A DNA stretch of 64,000 nt from Dechloromonas sp. (GTDB taxonomy: Bacteria > Pseudomonadota > Gammaproteobacteria > Burkholderiales > Rhodocyclaceae). The notes beneath the pieces were generated by a model. That model did no database searches and was not told where the DNA came from. It worked only from the letters and a program-made list of their open reading frames with translations. Below, piece by piece: positions 43,303-55,171 of this stretch. The first letter of the stretch is position 1. The number at the start of each line of letters is the position of its first letter. Where the stretch lies: positions 79,758 through 143,757 of the forward strand of contig JAQTXC010000001.1 of the NCBI GenBank assembly GCA_028689015.1. Direction: 5' to 3'. The position numbers and the translations under genes were made by a program.

Positions 43303-43913
43303 TGACCAAACTCAAATATGCGCTGGCTGGTGTGGCCCTGAGCTTTTCGCTGGCCAGCTTTGCCGCGGACTGGGCGCCGGGTACGACGACCTGGAGTGGT
43401 TTGCCAGATATCAAGGTCACTAAATTGGCCCTCTATCTGACACCGAAGCAGGCTTTCGACATGAAAAAGGCGAATCCAAAGGGGGTCGCCTTGTTCGATG
43501 TGCGGACACGGGCCGAGGCCATGTATGTTGGCATGGCGACTGATGCCGATGCCTTGGTGCCGTTTGTCGAGCATCCTGAATTGATGAGCGACTGGGATGA
43601 ACGGCGGACGATGTACAAACTCGATCCGAACCAGGATTTTGTCCCGGAACTTGAACGTCGCTTGGCCGAGATGGGGCTGAACAAAAATGCCCAGATCATC
43701 CTGCTTTGCCGTTCCGGCGACCGTAGCTCCAAGGCGGCGGATCGCTTGCAAACCGCAGGGTATACCCAGGTTTTTAGTGTGGCGGAAGGCTTTGAAGGCG
43801 ATCGGGCCAGCGATGGGCCCAAAAAAGGGCAGCGCGTGGTGAACGGCTGGAAGAATGCCGACTTGCCCTGGAGCTACAAGCTCGACAAAGCCAAGATGTA
43901 CTTTCCGCGTTAG
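43299..43913 (+). CDS. Periplasmic rhodanese-like protein
   Basis: This 204-residue exported protein (signal MMTKLKYALAGVALSFSLAS) has a rhodanese domain at ~45-165 with active-site loop CRSGDRS and the CH2A-like LFDVRTRAEA. Rhodaneses move sulfane sulfur between thiols and thiosulfate or sulfite. It is the last gene of the sox operon, coupled to soxB (ATGATGA) and followed by a strong terminator. It could supply or clear periplasmic sulfane sulfur (inference). Confidence 0.9.
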   Translation: MMTKLKYALAGVALSFSLASFAADWAPGTTTWSGLPDIKVTKLALYLTPKQAFDMKKANPKGVALFDVRTRAEAMYVGMATDADALVPFVEHPELMSDWDERRTMYKLDPNQDFVPELERRLAEMGLNKNAQIILLCRSGDRSSKAADRLQTAGYTQVFSVAEGFEGDRASDGPKKGQRVVNGWKNADLPWSYKLDKAKMYFPR

Positions 43914-43946
43914 GACCTTAGGGAAAAACCCTGTTTCTTGCGGTCG

Positions 43947-43971
43947 ACCCTGCGTAAGCAGGGTTTTTTTT
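43947..43971 (+). terminator. Intrinsic terminator of the sox operon
   Basis: ACCCTGC and GCAGGGT form a 7-bp stem with a GTAA loop followed by eight T, 34 bp after the rhodanese stop codon. Confidence 0.95.
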
Positions 43972-44087
43972 GAACTTTAAAATAAGCAATCGATTATTTT
44001 TCGGCATGGCTGCATGCGGGTACCTGACCGGAGGTGGTGAGGTGACAAAAGATGATGAGCAGCCAGTCGTTCGCTGAGATAGAGGTA

Positions 44088-45155
44088 CTACGGTTGGAGC
44101 GCTGCCTTGCGCTCTGGCCGGTCGATGAGTGCATCGGCCAGGCCGCCGCCGGCCCACATGCCGATCAAGGCCACCCAGGCGGTCAAGGCAAAGACCGAGG
44201 CGCCCGAAACGCCCGCACCCACCGCACAGCCCCCGGCCAGCATGCCGCCAAAGCCCATGAACAGGGCGCCAGCGATATAGCGCCGCATGCTCAAGCCATC
44301 CTTGAAGCCTTCCAGCTTGAGCTCCTTTCCCCACAGTGCAGCCAGGAAAGAACCTAGTACGACCCCTGGAACCAGGCCGATATCGAAATCCCAGGGCTGG
44401 CCAGGCGGGGACAGGACCAGCATCAGAATGTCGGCAGAGGGGCCGGTAAAGCTGAGGCTCTGCACGGGCATGACGTCAAAAGTCTGGCTGCCGACCTGAA
44501 AGGTGGCGAGCCAGGCCAGGGCAACCATCAAACCCACCCCCATCCCGCCCAAGTATTCGCGGCGGCTCAGGGCCGCCTGGCGGCCAAAATAAAGCGCTGC
44601 CACTAGCCAGAGCAGGCCAAAGGTCAGTCCGCCGCCATGACCGAGATGGGTCACTGTCAAGAGATCACGCGTGCTGCCGTCGATGGTGTGCCAACTGGAT
44701 ATCCATGTTCGCAGGGGCGACAGGATGCCGCTCAGCGATGCTTGCGCCGTCACGGCGAAGATCAGTCCGGTGAGCAAGGCACGCAGGTTGCCATTGGCGG
44801 CGAGGACCAGCATGCGCGACGAGCAGCCGCGGGCCAGGATCATGCCAATGCCGAAGCAGAGCCCGCCGACCAAGGCTCCGGACAGACTACCCGTGGCGGA
44901 CAATTGTCGGGCTTGCGAAACATCCAGCCAGTCCAGGGTGATGAATAACTGCGTGGCGATGACCGCACTCGAAAAGGCATACAGCCAAATGGCCAGCTTG
45001 CTGGTGCCCTGGCGGCTCCAGAACTCGACCACGGCTGAACGCAGGCAAAAGCGTGATCGTTGGGCGAAGAGACCAAACAGCAGGCCAATACAGAGTCCGG
45101 CCAGGGTGATGCTGGTCTTTTCGCCCAGCCATTCAATCAGTTGTGCAAGCGTCAT
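44088..45155 (-). CDS. YeeE/YedE family transporter (SoxT/TsuA-like)
   Basis: This 355-residue integral membrane protein has about nine transmembrane helices. The conserved Cys motifs of the YeeE/TsuA thiosulfate-uptake family are RSRFCLRSAV, ILARGCSSRM and LAGGCAVGAG. Full-length two-domain form. It is convergent with the sox operon, just after its terminator. SoxT-type members are encoded in many sox loci. Thiosulfate or another sulfur species is the likely cargo. Confidence 0.88.
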   Translation of the reverse strand: MTLAQLIEWLGEKTSITLAGLCIGLLFGLFAQRSRFCLRSAVVEFWSRQGTSKLAIWLYAFSSAVIATQLFITLDWLDVSQARQLSATGSLSGALVGGLCFGIGMILARGCSSRMLVLAANGNLRALLTGLIFAVTAQASLSGILSPLRTWISSWHTIDGSTRDLLTVTHLGHGGGLTFGLLWLVAALYFGRQAALSRREYLGGMGVGLMVALAWLATFQVGSQTFDVMPVQSLSFTGPSADILMLVLSPPGQPWDFDIGLVPGVVLGSFLAALWGKELKLEGFKDGLSMRRYIAGALFMGFGGMLAGGCAVGAGVSGASVFALTAWVALIGMWAGGGLADALIDRPERKAALQP

Positions 45156-45206
45156 GGGTTTTTCCGCAAAAGCCCGGTTGACCGCGGGAAATCAGCGCCA
45201 GCCGGC

Positions 45207-46442
45207 CTAGAACAATTCAATATCGCCGTTGTCGGCTGCCGCGATGTCTTTACCGGTTTTGGCCGAGGAGTGGGACTTGATTTGGTCTGTTTTGAGATGC
45301 GAGTCGACGAGCAACTGAACCAGCCGCTCACTTCGCTGCCGGAAGCGGTTCAGTCCATTCTTTTCCGTCTCATCATGCTGCAAGCTGAGGAAGGCGTGGA
45401 GGTATTCGCCCACATTGGTGGTGCGCCGCGAAATGCGGTCGATCATCTGGGTCACGATATCTTCGAATTGCATGGCCATCACACCATCCTGGGTCATGCC
45501 GTGCATCCGTTCGGTGATCGCTGTGATGTTGGTCGAGTGCTGCCGTGCCTTGTCGGTCAGTTCAATCAGCTCGGCCCCTAATTCTTCCAGCGTGGTTTGC
45601 GAGCGTTCGGCAATGGTCATGTCGATGGTGGTGGCGTCATGAATGCGACCGCCGACGTCTTGCAGCGAATTCAGGATATCGGACAGGGCATTACGGATGT
45701 CGACATTGAACTCACCCGTACGGGCTGCCAGGTTGCGGACTTCGTCGGCGACCACGGCAAAGCCGCGCCCAGCCTCGCCGGCCCGAGCCGCCTCGATGGC
45801 AGCATTGAGCGCCAGCAGGTCGGTTTGCTTGGTGATGCCAGCGATGTCGTTGAGCGTGCCGGTGATACGTTTGACCTGGCTTTGCATCTCTTCAAAACTG
45901 ACAGCGATGCCCTGGCTGGTGCTCCGCAGGTGGCCCATTTTGCTGACGAACTCGCCGATCAGCGTATTGGTTTCATCGAAGAAGCGTTTGAGGCCCGCCT
46001 GTTCCTGCGCGTGCACATCGCCTGAGCCCGTCATTTCCAGCATTTCGTTGATCAGCGAGCGAAGGATCTGACGTTGGTCGGAGGATTCGGACTCCAAACC
46101 GGTCAGGCTGCCCGAGAGTTTGCTGACCGATTCTCGGATGATGGTCTGCGCTTCCTGCATTTCTTGCTCTAGCGAAGAGAACTGCAATTCAGCATGGTTC
46201 ATCGCTTCATCGGACAAGACCTGATATTCGGCCATGACAGTGTTGAGTTCCTCAACACGTTTGCGTTGCTCGTCTTTCCAGCGTTGCCGGCCTTGCAGCG
46301 AAAAGATGGCGGCTACGATCAAGAGTGCAGCAATGGCCATGAACCAGAAGGCCGGGATCGTGCTGCCCGACAGGGACCAGGCACCCAGGCTGACGCTGAG
46401 CAGGATGGCTGCACCGATCAGGAAGTCATCGATTCTTTTCAT
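45207..46442 (-). CDS. Methyl-accepting chemotaxis-type signalling protein
   Basis: This protein has about 411 residues. Two closely spaced N-terminal transmembrane segments (~6-50) leave almost no periplasmic domain, so it senses in the membrane or cytoplasm. The C-terminal signalling domain contains the hairpin tip region [40 protein letters not shown]. No pentapeptide CheR tether is seen. Start at ATG 46442 ([12 protein letters not shown]) is chosen; ATG 46472 is an alternative. It is followed by soxT on the same strand (52-bp gap), but a functional link to sulfur taxis is speculative. Confidence 0.88.
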   Translation of the reverse strand: MKRIDDFLIGAAILLSVSLGAWSLSGSTIPAFWFMAIAALLIVAAIFSLQGRQRWKDEQRKRVEELNTVMAEYQVLSDEAMNHAELQFSSLEQEMQEAQTIIRESVSKLSGSLTGLESESSDQRQILRSLINEMLEMTGSGDVHAQEQAGLKRFFDETNTLIGEFVSKMGHLRSTSQGIAVSFEEMQSQVKRITGTLNDIAGITKQTDLLALNAAIEAARAGEAGRGFAVVADEVRNLAARTGEFNVDIRNALSDILNSLQDVGGRIHDATTIDMTIAERSQTTLEELGAELIELTDKARQHSTNITAITERMHGMTQDGVMAMQFEDIVTQMIDRISRRTTNVGEYLHAFLSLQHDETEKNGLNRFRQRSERLVQLLVDSHLKTDQIKSHSSAKTGKDIAAADNGDIELF

Positions 46443-46507
46443 GGGAATTTCCGGAACGCGAGAAGTCTGCATTGTAAGGCCCTCGCGCCCGGATCGGTAG
46501 GTTCAAC

Positions 46508-47878
46508 TCAATTCATTGTCTTCAAGTGCTGGATGATTTCGCCCGCCATCGGCTGGGCATCACCGTACAGCATCCGGCAATTGTCGGTGTAAAACAGGGC
46601 ATTCTCGACACCCGAGTAGCCGGTGCCTTTACCTCGTTTGATGACGATGACGTTGTGCGCCTTGTCAGCATCGAGAATGGGCATGCCGTAGATTGGGCTG
46701 CTCTTGTCAGTCCGGGCGCTGGGATTGACCACATCGTTGGCGCCGATGACCAGGGCGACGTCGGTTTGGGAAAATTCGCCATTGATCTCGTCGAGGTCGA
46801 GAATCTTGTCGTACGGTACACCGGCTTCGGCCAGCAGGACGTTCATGTGGCCTGGCATGCGACCCGCTACCGGATGAATGGCGAATTTCACTTCGACGCC
46901 GGCTTCTTCAAGGATTTCAGTCATCTCCCAGACTTTGTGCTGGGCGTGCGCCACAGCCATGCCGTAGCCGGGCACGATGATGACCTTGCTGGCGTAACGC
47001 ATCAATGCTGCCGCATCCAGGGCGCTGAGTTCCTTCATCGTGCCGGTGATGGCTTCGCCCGGCCCGCTGGCGACCAGGGGCGTGAACAGGATGTTGGAGA
47101 TCGGCCGGTTCATCGCCTTGGCCATCAACTGGGTGAGCAGGGTGCCGGCGGCACCCACCACGATGCCGGCAATGATCAGCGCCGGGTTGCCAAGGACGTA
47201 ACCTTCGAAACCGACTGCCAGGCCGGTGAAGGCATTGAACAGCGAGATGACCACCGGCATGTCGGCACCACCAATGGGCAGGGTGACGATGAGGCCAAGC
47301 AGCAAGGCGACGGCGAAGAAGAAATAGATCAACTCAGGCTGGGCAGGGGCCATGATGATCATTGCCAGGCCAAGGCCGAGCGCATTGAGTGCCAGCACCA
47401 CGTTGACCGTATTTTGCGCTGGCAGGCGAATGGCTTTTTTTAACACGCCCTGCAATTTGGCCCAGGCAACGCAGGAGCCAGTAAAGGAAACGGCGCCAAT
47501 CAGTGCGCCGAGGACGGCGAGCGTCGTGGTGACGGTGCTGTGCGCATCGCCTTTGGCGAATTCGACCGCGGCAATGGCCGCTGCCGCACCGCCACCCATA
47601 CCGTTATAGATGGCGACCATTTGCGGCATGTCGGTCATTTTGACCTTCTGGCCGGAAATCCACGCAGCGGCGCCGCCAACAACGAGGGCCAGCGCCATCA
47701 GGCCGAGGTTTTGCAAACCGGGAATCAGGAAGGTGGCGGCGATGGCCAGCAACATGCCGTAGCCGGCAGTCACAATGCCGCGGCGGGCACTGGCCGGCGA
47801 GCTCATCCCCTTGAGACCGACGATGAAAAGAGCGGCGCCGGCAAACCAGGCGCCCTGAACGTAAATGGGCAGGGACAT
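46508..47878 (-). CDS. pntB: NAD(P) transhydrogenase subunit beta
   Basis: This 456-residue subunit has transmembrane helices through ~1-260 and an NADP-binding dIII domain at ~280-456 (VIIVPGYGMAVAHAQHKVWEM; ALVIGANDVVNPSA; VIKRGKGTGYSGVENALFY). It couples proton entry to NADPH formation. The track ORF is longer; ATG 47878 with AAGGAAG upstream gives the conserved MSLPIYVQGAWF start. It lies one base after the pntA2 stop. Confidence 0.97.
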   Translation of the reverse strand: MSLPIYVQGAWFAGAALFIVGLKGMSSPASARRGIVTAGYGMLLAIAATFLIPGLQNLGLMALALVVGGAAAWISGQKVKMTDMPQMVAIYNGMGGGAAAAIAAVEFAKGDAHSTVTTTLAVLGALIGAVSFTGSCVAWAKLQGVLKKAIRLPAQNTVNVVLALNALGLGLAMIIMAPAQPELIYFFFAVALLLGLIVTLPIGGADMPVVISLFNAFTGLAVGFEGYVLGNPALIIAGIVVGAAGTLLTQLMAKAMNRPISNILFTPLVASGPGEAITGTMKELSALDAAALMRYASKVIIVPGYGMAVAHAQHKVWEMTEILEEAGVEVKFAIHPVAGRMPGHMNVLLAEAGVPYDKILDLDEINGEFSQTDVALVIGANDVVNPSARTDKSSPIYGMPILDADKAHNVIVIKRGKGTGYSGVENALFYTDNCRMLYGDAQPMAGEIIQHLKTMN

Positions 47879-47879
47879 G

Positions 47880-48161
47880 TCAGTCTTCCTTCTTTTTGAA
47901 CATGGCCAGCATGCGTTCGGTGACGACGTAGCCGCCTGCCGCGTTGGCGGCGCCGAGGGCGACAGCAAAGAAGCCGATGGCTTGCTGCAGCGGCGTATCC
48001 GCCTGGCCGAGCACGATCATGGCGCCGACCACGACGACGCCGTGGATGAAATTGGACCCCGACATCAGCGGGGTGTGCAAGATGACCGGCACCTTGGCGA
48101 TGATCTCGTAGCCGGTAAAGGCGGCGAGCATGAAAATATAGAGTGCGAGCAGGCCGTCCAT
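47880..48161 (-). CDS. pntAB: NAD(P) transhydrogenase subunit alpha, part 2
   Basis: This 93-residue membrane portion of the alpha subunit has three to four helices (LLALYIFMLAAFTGYEII; HGVVVVGAMIVLG; AIGFFAVALGAANAAGG). Split alpha subunits (PntAA and PntAB) are typical of alphaproteobacteria and many betaproteobacteria. It overlaps the part 1 stop by one base. Confidence 0.96.
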   Translation of the reverse strand: MDGLLALYIFMLAAFTGYEIIAKVPVILHTPLMSGSNFIHGVVVVGAMIVLGQADTPLQQAIGFFAVALGAANAAGGYVVTERMLAMFKKKED

Positions 48162-49288
48162 CAGGCATCTCCCAAAATTTGTTTAACTGTGGCGTTGACC
48201 GTGGCACCGTTGTGACAAAGCGCTGTGCCGGCGATGACCTCATCGCTCCAATCCAGTTGCAACTGCCCCTCCTTGATGGCGGGTGAGAGGAAATTGTAAA
48301 GATTCTTGGCGTACAACTCAGAGGCGTGGGTGGGCATGCGCGACGGCAGATTGAGCGGACCGTGGATATGCACATCATTGGCGATGACATGCTCGCCTGG
48401 CTGGGTTAGCTCACAATTACCGCCGGATTCAGCCGCCATGTCGATGATGATGGCACCGTATTTCATGCGTCCGACCATGTCGCGGGTGATGATCTGCGGT
48501 GCCTTTTTGCCGGGGATAGCGGCCGTACAGATCACGACATCGGCAGCCGCGATGGCCTTGGTCAGCTTCTCGGCTTGCGCGGCTTTTTCATCGGCACTGA
48601 GCTCACGGGCATAGCCACCGCGACCATCAGCCGACACCCCGGTGTCTACAAATTTGGCGCCGAGCGATTCGATTTGCTCCTTGGCAGCAGCGCGCACATC
48701 GTAGGCCTCGACCATGGCGCCCAGGCGCTTGCAGGTGGCGATGGCTTGCAGGCCGGCGACGCCGGCACCGATGACCAGCACCCGGGCCGGACGAATGGTG
48801 CCAGCGGCCGTGGTCAGCATCGGGAAGAATTTGGTGCAGCGAGCGGCGGCAATCAGGCCACACTGGTAGCCGGCACAGGCGCCCTGGCTGGATAGCGCGT
48901 CCATGCTTTGCGCCCGGGAAATGCGCGGCAGCAATTCCAGCGCGAAGGCGGTGATTCTCCGGGCATTGAGTGCGGCGAGGCGTTCCTTGCTTTCGAAGGG
49001 CTTGAGCAGGCCGATCAAGACCGAGCCTTCCGGCATGGCCGCAATTTCCGCGGTCGACGGGGGGGCAACCCGCAAAATCAATTGCGCGGCGGCGTAGGCT
49101 TCCGGCAGACCGGGAACGAACTCTACCGCGCTGTAATCCGGATCGAGAAAATGGCTTTCAATACCGGCGCTCTGTTCCATACGGATGTGGGCGCCAAGGG
49201 CGATGAATTTTTTGGCGGTTTCAGGCGACAGCGCCGTCCGGCTTTCACCGTTGGTGCGTTCGCGTGCTATTGCCAGGGTCAGCGACAT
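48161..49288 (-). CDS. pntAA: NAD(P) transhydrogenase subunit alpha, part 1
   Basis: This 375-residue NAD-binding dI domain is related to alanine dehydrogenase (RTALSPETAKKFIALG; RSQSMDALSSQG-like RAQSMDALSSQG; VLVIGAGVAGLQAIATCKRLGA). A perfect SD (AGGAGG) precedes ATG 49288. It is the first gene of pntAA-AB-B. Confidence 0.97.
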   Translation of the reverse strand: MSLTLAIARERTNGESRTALSPETAKKFIALGAHIRMEQSAGIESHFLDPDYSAVEFVPGLPEAYAAAQLILRVAPPSTAEIAAMPEGSVLIGLLKPFESKERLAALNARRITAFALELLPRISRAQSMDALSSQGACAGYQCGLIAAARCTKFFPMLTTAAGTIRPARVLVIGAGVAGLQAIATCKRLGAMVEAYDVRAAAKEQIESLGAKFVDTGVSADGRGGYARELSADEKAAQAEKLTKAIAAADVVICTAAIPGKKAPQIITRDMVGRMKYGAIIIDMAAESGGNCELTQPGEHVIANDVHIHGPLNLPSRMPTHASELYAKNLYNFLSPAIKEGQLQLDWSDEVIAGTALCHNGATVNATVKQILGDA

Positions 49289-49435
49289 GGCCGGCCTCCT
49301 ATAGATTGCTGCTGATATTAGAAATGGTTAATTTTGTGACCCAGTCGCCGGCCTTGGTGGTGCACTCTTGAGGTCATGGTGGGCTTACTTTTCCGAGTGC
49401 GAAGATAAGGGATTTCTGATTTTTCTGGCATCAGC

Positions 49436-49460
49436 ATTGCTGACTGCAGTCGTCAGCAAT
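49436..49460 (-). terminator. Hairpin downstream of aceK
   Basis: ATTGCTGAC and GTCAGCAAT form a 9-bp stem with a 7-nt loop just after the aceK stop. Only a scattered T-rich tail follows. The centre CTGCAGTCGTCA is repeated in the last aceK codons. Confidence 0.4.
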
Positions 49461-49466
49461 TCCTTA

Positions 49467-51248
49467 TCAATGGCTGCAGTCGTCATTTGGGCGACTGTTG
49501 GCAAAGCGTAAGTCTTGCGGATAGGGGAAGAAATCCTCGACGTGGCCGGCGCGGATTTTTTCCTGGGCATCCTGCCAGAAGGCGGGTTTCAGCAAATCCT
49601 TGTGGTGCGTCATGAACAACTTCCGGACCATCGGTGAGCCGAGCAGGAAGGTTGAAAACTCCTCGGGGAAAACGTCGTTGCGGGCGACCGGATACCAGAC
49701 CTCGCCCGACATTTCTGTTTCGAAGTCCGGTGCTGGTGGAATTTTCCGGAAGTTGATGTCGGTCATGTACTCGATTTCATCGTAGTCGTAGAAAACGACT
49801 CGGCCGTAGCGGGTAATGCCGAAATTCTTCCACAGCATGTCGCCGGGGAAAATATTGGCCTGGGCCAGTTCGCGGATGGCGTTACCGTATTCGCGGATGG
49901 CATGTTCGAGGGCGTCCTGCTGATTGCTCTTGTCCATCCGGTCGATGTGGATGTTGAGCGGCTCCATGCGCCGTTCAATGTAGAGGTGCTTGATGATCAA
50001 TTGCTCGCCATCGACCTCGAATTTGGATGGCGCCAAGTGGCGCAATTCGTCAAGCACCTCGTCGGAAAAACGTTTCAGCGGAAACATCACGTTGGAAAAT
50101 TCCAGCGTGTCCGCCATCCGGCCGACGCGGTCGACCTGCTTGACCATCAAAAATTTGCGTTTGACGGTAGCCTGGTCCATTTCCTTCGAACTGCCAAATA
50201 CGTCCTTGATGATCTTGAAGACATACGGGTAGGAGGGCAGCGTAAAGACCAGCATGACCAGGCCACGAATACCCGGTGCCATGATGAATTTGTCTGCGGA
50301 GTGGTGCAGGTGGTAAATGAAATCCCGGAAAAACATGGTTTTTCCCTGTTTGCCCAGGCCCAGCATGATGTAAATCTCGGAACGTGGCTTGTTGGGCATG
50401 ATGGCACGCAGGAACTGCACGTAGCCGGACGGGACTTCCATGTCGACCATGAAATAGGCGCGCGATAGCGAGAACAGCAAGCCGATCCGCCAGGCATCAA
50501 GCAGGATGGTGTCAAGGTAGAGTGCGCCTTGGTCGTCATGCAGCACCGGAATGGCGAAAGGATATTCGGTCGCGCCGTTGATCGCTTTGCCGATGATGTA
50601 GGCGGCCTTGTTCCGATAAAAAGCCGAGCCCAGAACCTGGATCTGGAAATTGAACTCGCGATTTGGCATGGCGCGAAAATAGCGTCGGATGGCGTGGTAA
50701 ACGTAGTTGACGTCGCGCTCAAGGTCAGCAAACGGACGTTGCCAGGAAAAATCGGTAATGATCTGGCGAATTGCCCCGCGCAAGCCTGCGGCATCGGCGT
50801 AGTAGCTGCGGTAGGTGGCGTCTTCGTCGCCCTCCAGATTTTCGGTTGAGATGGTCGGCCGGACAAAAATGAAATCGTTGTGAAAATAAGTGCGGTGCAG
50901 AATTTTCGTCGTCACCGAGTTAAAGAAGGTTTCGGCCAGTTCTGGCTGTCGGTGATTGAGCAACAGGCCGATATATAAGAGCTTGACTTGCTGCCAGGTG
51001 GCGTCATCAATGTTTTGAGCATCGAATTCCGAGCGCAGGCGCTCGACGCATTCATCGACCCGGTCGTCGTAGAAGCGGATACGTTCCTTGACCGCCCGAT
51101 GGACGCCTAGCCAGTCGCCCTGTTCAAAACGCATTTTGGCTTCGCAGCAAGTTTGCCGGAAGAGCCGGTAGTGTTTGTTGAAGCCTTGAATCAGGGCCAG
51201 CGCAATCTGGTGCGCGTTGGTGCCATAGAGGCCGACGGAAATCTTCAT
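49467..51248 (-). CDS. aceK: Isocitrate dehydrogenase kinase/phosphatase
   Basis: This 593-residue bifunctional enzyme inactivates and reactivates dimeric isocitrate dehydrogenase, controlling flux between the TCA and glyoxylate cycles. Family features are FVRPTISTENLEGDE, the P-loop-like APGIRGLVMLVFTLPSYPYVFKIIKD and the metal-binding DMLWKNFGITRYGRVVFYDYDEI. ATG 51248 (GGAG eight nt before) is preferred to the track start at 51284. It is divergent from icd2, and the likely substrate icd is encoded 2.7 kb away. Confidence 0.97.
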   Translation of the reverse strand: MKISVGLYGTNAHQIALALIQGFNKHYRLFRQTCCEAKMRFEQGDWLGVHRAVKERIRFYDDRVDECVERLRSEFDAQNIDDATWQQVKLLYIGLLLNHRQPELAETFFNSVTTKILHRTYFHNDFIFVRPTISTENLEGDEDATYRSYYADAAGLRGAIRQIITDFSWQRPFADLERDVNYVYHAIRRYFRAMPNREFNFQIQVLGSAFYRNKAAYIIGKAINGATEYPFAIPVLHDDQGALYLDTILLDAWRIGLLFSLSRAYFMVDMEVPSGYVQFLRAIMPNKPRSEIYIMLGLGKQGKTMFFRDFIYHLHHSADKFIMAPGIRGLVMLVFTLPSYPYVFKIIKDVFGSSKEMDQATVKRKFLMVKQVDRVGRMADTLEFSNVMFPLKRFSDEVLDELRHLAPSKFEVDGEQLIIKHLYIERRMEPLNIHIDRMDKSNQQDALEHAIREYGNAIRELAQANIFPGDMLWKNFGITRYGRVVFYDYDEIEYMTDINFRKIPPAPDFETEMSGEVWYPVARNDVFPEEFSTFLLGSPMVRKLFMTHHKDLLKPAFWQDAQEKIRAGHVEDFFPYPQDLRFANSRPNDDCSH

Positions 51249-51447
51249 TGTCATGACTCCGGAGGGACCGGCCGATTCTAGCACCCGGACCCGGGTCTTT
51301 TCGGGGAGTTCACACTGTGAAATGTGCTTTCACCGTTGACCGAAGCGGTGTGGGCGCGGATACTCCCGAGGTTGCATTTGTAAGCACCGCGCAAGGGGGC
51401 CGCCGTATCATCGGCTCGCGTTTTCATACTAATGACAAGGGGTTCGC

Positions 51448-53685
51448 ATGTCCGCAGGCAAGTCCAAGATTATCTATACGCTCACTGACGAGGCGCCGCT
51501 GCTGGCGACTTGTGCATTTTTGCCCATCATCCGCACCTTCGCCGGTCCGGCCGGTGTTGAAATCGAGAAAAGCGATATTTCAGTTTCCGCCCGCGTTCTC
51601 GCTGAGTTTTCCGAGTTTCTGACTGAGGAACAGCGGGTGCCGAACACCCTGGCTGACCTGGGCGCCCGCACCCTGCTGCCGGAAACCAACATTATCAAGC
51701 TGCCGAACATTTCGGCCTCGGTCGCCCAGCTCAAAGCCTGCGTCAAGGAATTGCAGGCCAAGGGTTATGCCATTCCCGATTACCCGGAAGTGCCGAGCAG
51801 CGACGAGGAAAAGTCGATCGTTGCCCGCTACGGCAAGTGCCTGGGGTCTGCGGTTAACCCGGTACTGCGCGAAGGTAACTCCGACCGTCGTGCGCCGCTG
51901 GCCGTCAAAAACTACGCCCGCAAGAACCCGCATTCGATGGGCAAGTGGGTGTCGTGGTCGCAGACTCACGTTTCGCACATGCATGGGGGTGATTTCTACC
52001 ATGGCGAAAAATCAATCACGCTGGACAAGCCGCGTCGCGTGCGCATGGAGTTGATCGCCAAGGGCGGCAAGCGCACCGTGCTCAAGCCGGAAGTGAAGTT
52101 GCTGGCTGGCGAAATCATCGACTCGATGTTCATGAGCAAGAAGGCCCTGTGCGATTTCTACGAAAGCGAACTGGAGGATTGCCGCAATTCCGGCATTCTG
52201 TTCTCGCTGCACGTCAAGGCGACGATGATGAAGGTGTCGCACCCCATCGTTTTCGGTCACTGCGTCAAGATCTTCTACAAGGAAGCCTTTGAGAAGCACG
52301 GTGACCTGTTCAACGAACTGGGTATCAACGTCAATAATGGCATGGTCGATCTGTATGAAAAGATCAAGACCCTGCCGGAATCGAAGCGCGACGAGATCAT
52401 CCGCGATCTGCACGCCTGCCAGGAGTACCGTCCGAAGCTGGCCATGGTGGACTCGGCCAAGGGCATTACCAACTTCCACTCGCCGAACGACATTATTGTC
52501 GATGCCTCGATGCCGGCGATGATCCGTTCCGGCGGCAAGATGTGGGGGGCCGACGGCAAGCAGTATGACGCCAAGTGCGTCATGCCGGAATCGACCTTTG
52601 CCCGCATCTATCAGGAGATGATCAACTTCTGCAAGACCAACGGCGCCTTCGATCCAAAGACCATGGGCACCGTTCCCAACGTCGGCCTGATGGCCCAGAA
52701 GGCCGAAGAATACGGTTCGCACGACAAGACCTTCGAAGTCACTGAAGATGGCATTGCCAACATCGTGGATATCGACAGCGGCGAAGTGCTGCTGACGCAG
52801 AATGTTGAAGCCGGCGACATCTGGCGCATGTGTCAGGTCAAGGATGCGCCGATCCGCGACTGGGTCAAGCTGGCCGTCACCCGCGCCCGCAACTCCGGCA
52901 TGCCGGCCGTCTTCTGGCTGGACCCGTACCGTCCGCACGAGAATGAGCTGATCAAGAAGGTCGAAACCTACCTTCAGGATTACGACACCAGCGGCCTGGA
53001 AATTCACATCATGTCGCAGGTTCGCGCCATGCGTTTCACGCTGGAGCGCGTGATTCGTGGCCTCGATACCATTTCGGTGACTGGCAATATCCTGCGCGAT
53101 TACCTGACCGACCTGTTCCCGATCATGGAACTGGGCACCTCCGCCAAGATGCTGTCCATCGTCCCGCTGATGAACGGCGGCGGCATGTACGAAACCGGTG
53201 CTGGCGGTTCGGCCCCGAAGCACGTGCAACAGCTCACCGAAGAAAATCACCTGCGCTGGGATTCGCTGGGTGAGTTCCTGGCTCTGGCCGTGTCGCTCGA
53301 AGATCTCGGCATCAAGGAAGGCAATGTCCGTGCGCAATTGCTGGCCAAGACGCTGGATGCGGCGACCGGTAAGCTGCTCGACAACCGCAAGTCGCCGTCG
53401 CCAAAAACCGGTGAACTCGACAACCGCGGTTCGCAGTTCTATCTGGCCATGTTCTGGGCCCAGGAACTGGCAGCGCAGAAGGAAGATGCCGAACTGGCCG
53501 CTCATTTTGCCAAGTTGGCCAAGACGCTGACCGACAACGAGGCTCAGATTGTGGCCGAGTTGAAAATGGTTCAGGGGCAGCCAGTGGATATCGGTGGCTA
53601 CTACAAGGCGGATTCCGAGAAGTGCAAGGCGGTTATGCGGCCGAGCCCGACGCTCAATGCGGCACTGAAAGCCGCCCGCCTCTAA
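51448..53685 (+). CDS. icd2: Isocitrate dehydrogenase (NADP), monomeric
   Basis: This 745-residue monomeric IDH oxidises isocitrate to 2-oxoglutarate with NADP. It starts [20 protein letters not shown] and has [26 protein letters not shown]-type substrate motifs ([19 protein letters not shown]) and [14 protein letters not shown]. Length is standard. It is preceded by a 160-bp gap shared with aceK and followed by a long intrinsic terminator. Confidence 0.98.
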   Translation: MSAGKSKIIYTLTDEAPLLATCAFLPIIRTFAGPAGVEIEKSDISVSARVLAEFSEFLTEEQRVPNTLADLGARTLLPETNIIKLPNISASVAQLKACVKELQAKGYAIPDYPEVPSSDEEKSIVARYGKCLGSAVNPVLREGNSDRRAPLAVKNYARKNPHSMGKWVSWSQTHVSHMHGGDFYHGEKSITLDKPRRVRMELIAKGGKRTVLKPEVKLLAGEIIDSMFMSKKALCDFYESELEDCRNSGILFSLHVKATMMKVSHPIVFGHCVKIFYKEAFEKHGDLFNELGINVNNGMVDLYEKIKTLPESKRDEIIRDLHACQEYRPKLAMVDSAKGITNFHSPNDIIVDASMPAMIRSGGKMWGADGKQYDAKCVMPESTFARIYQEMINFCKTNGAFDPKTMGTVPNVGLMAQKAEEYGSHDKTFEVTEDGIANIVDIDSGEVLLTQNVEAGDIWRMCQVKDAPIRDWVKLAVTRARNSGMPAVFWLDPYRPHENELIKKVETYLQDYDTSGLEIHIMSQVRAMRFTLERVIRGLDTISVTGNILRDYLTDLFPIMELGTSAKMLSIVPLMNGGGMYETGAGGSAPKHVQQLTEENHLRWDSLGEFLALAVSLEDLGIKEGNVRAQLLAKTLDAATGKLLDNRKSPSPKTGELDNRGSQFYLAMFWAQELAAQKEDAELAAHFAKLAKTLTDNEAQIVAELKMVQGQPVDIGGYYKADSEKCKAVMRPSPTLNAALKAARL

Positions 53686-53725
53686 ACGCAGCTTGCCTGT
53701 CCGCGCCAGCGGCGGGCCTGCTGAT

Positions 53726-53764
53726 CAAAAAAAGCGAAGATCTGACAGATCTTCGCTTTTTTTA
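53726..53764. terminator. Bidirectional terminator after icd2
   Basis: AGCGAAGATCTG and CAGATCTTCGCT form an almost perfect palindrome flanked by A and T runs of seven, so it can act in both directions. Confidence 0.95.
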
Positions 53765-53907
53765 TTGGTTTTGGCGGGTCGACCGCGATTGGCCTTTTGC
53801 GACATAATCCTCGTCACTGTCCGTGGCCGCTTGTCAGGTGGCGGACTATCCCGCACCAGGGATTCATTATTGACCAGCTCGTCCGATAACAACGCACAGG
53901 AGTGGCT

Positions 53908-55149
<1,242 letters not shown>

Positions 55150-55171
55150 TTGCGTTTACTTTGTGCTTGAA

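Noticed and set aside
44088-44334. 43918-44334 minus ORF downstream of soxT
   Set aside because: It overlaps soxT in another frame and runs through the sox terminator, so it is not a gene.
52012-53505. 497-aa minus-strand ORF opposite icd2
   Set aside because: It is fully antisense to a certain IDH gene, has no domain signature and arises from the GC-rich third codon position. The same reasoning removes 53725-54996, 8141-9202, 16071-17231, 38073-39080, 46526-47443 and 55206-56429.
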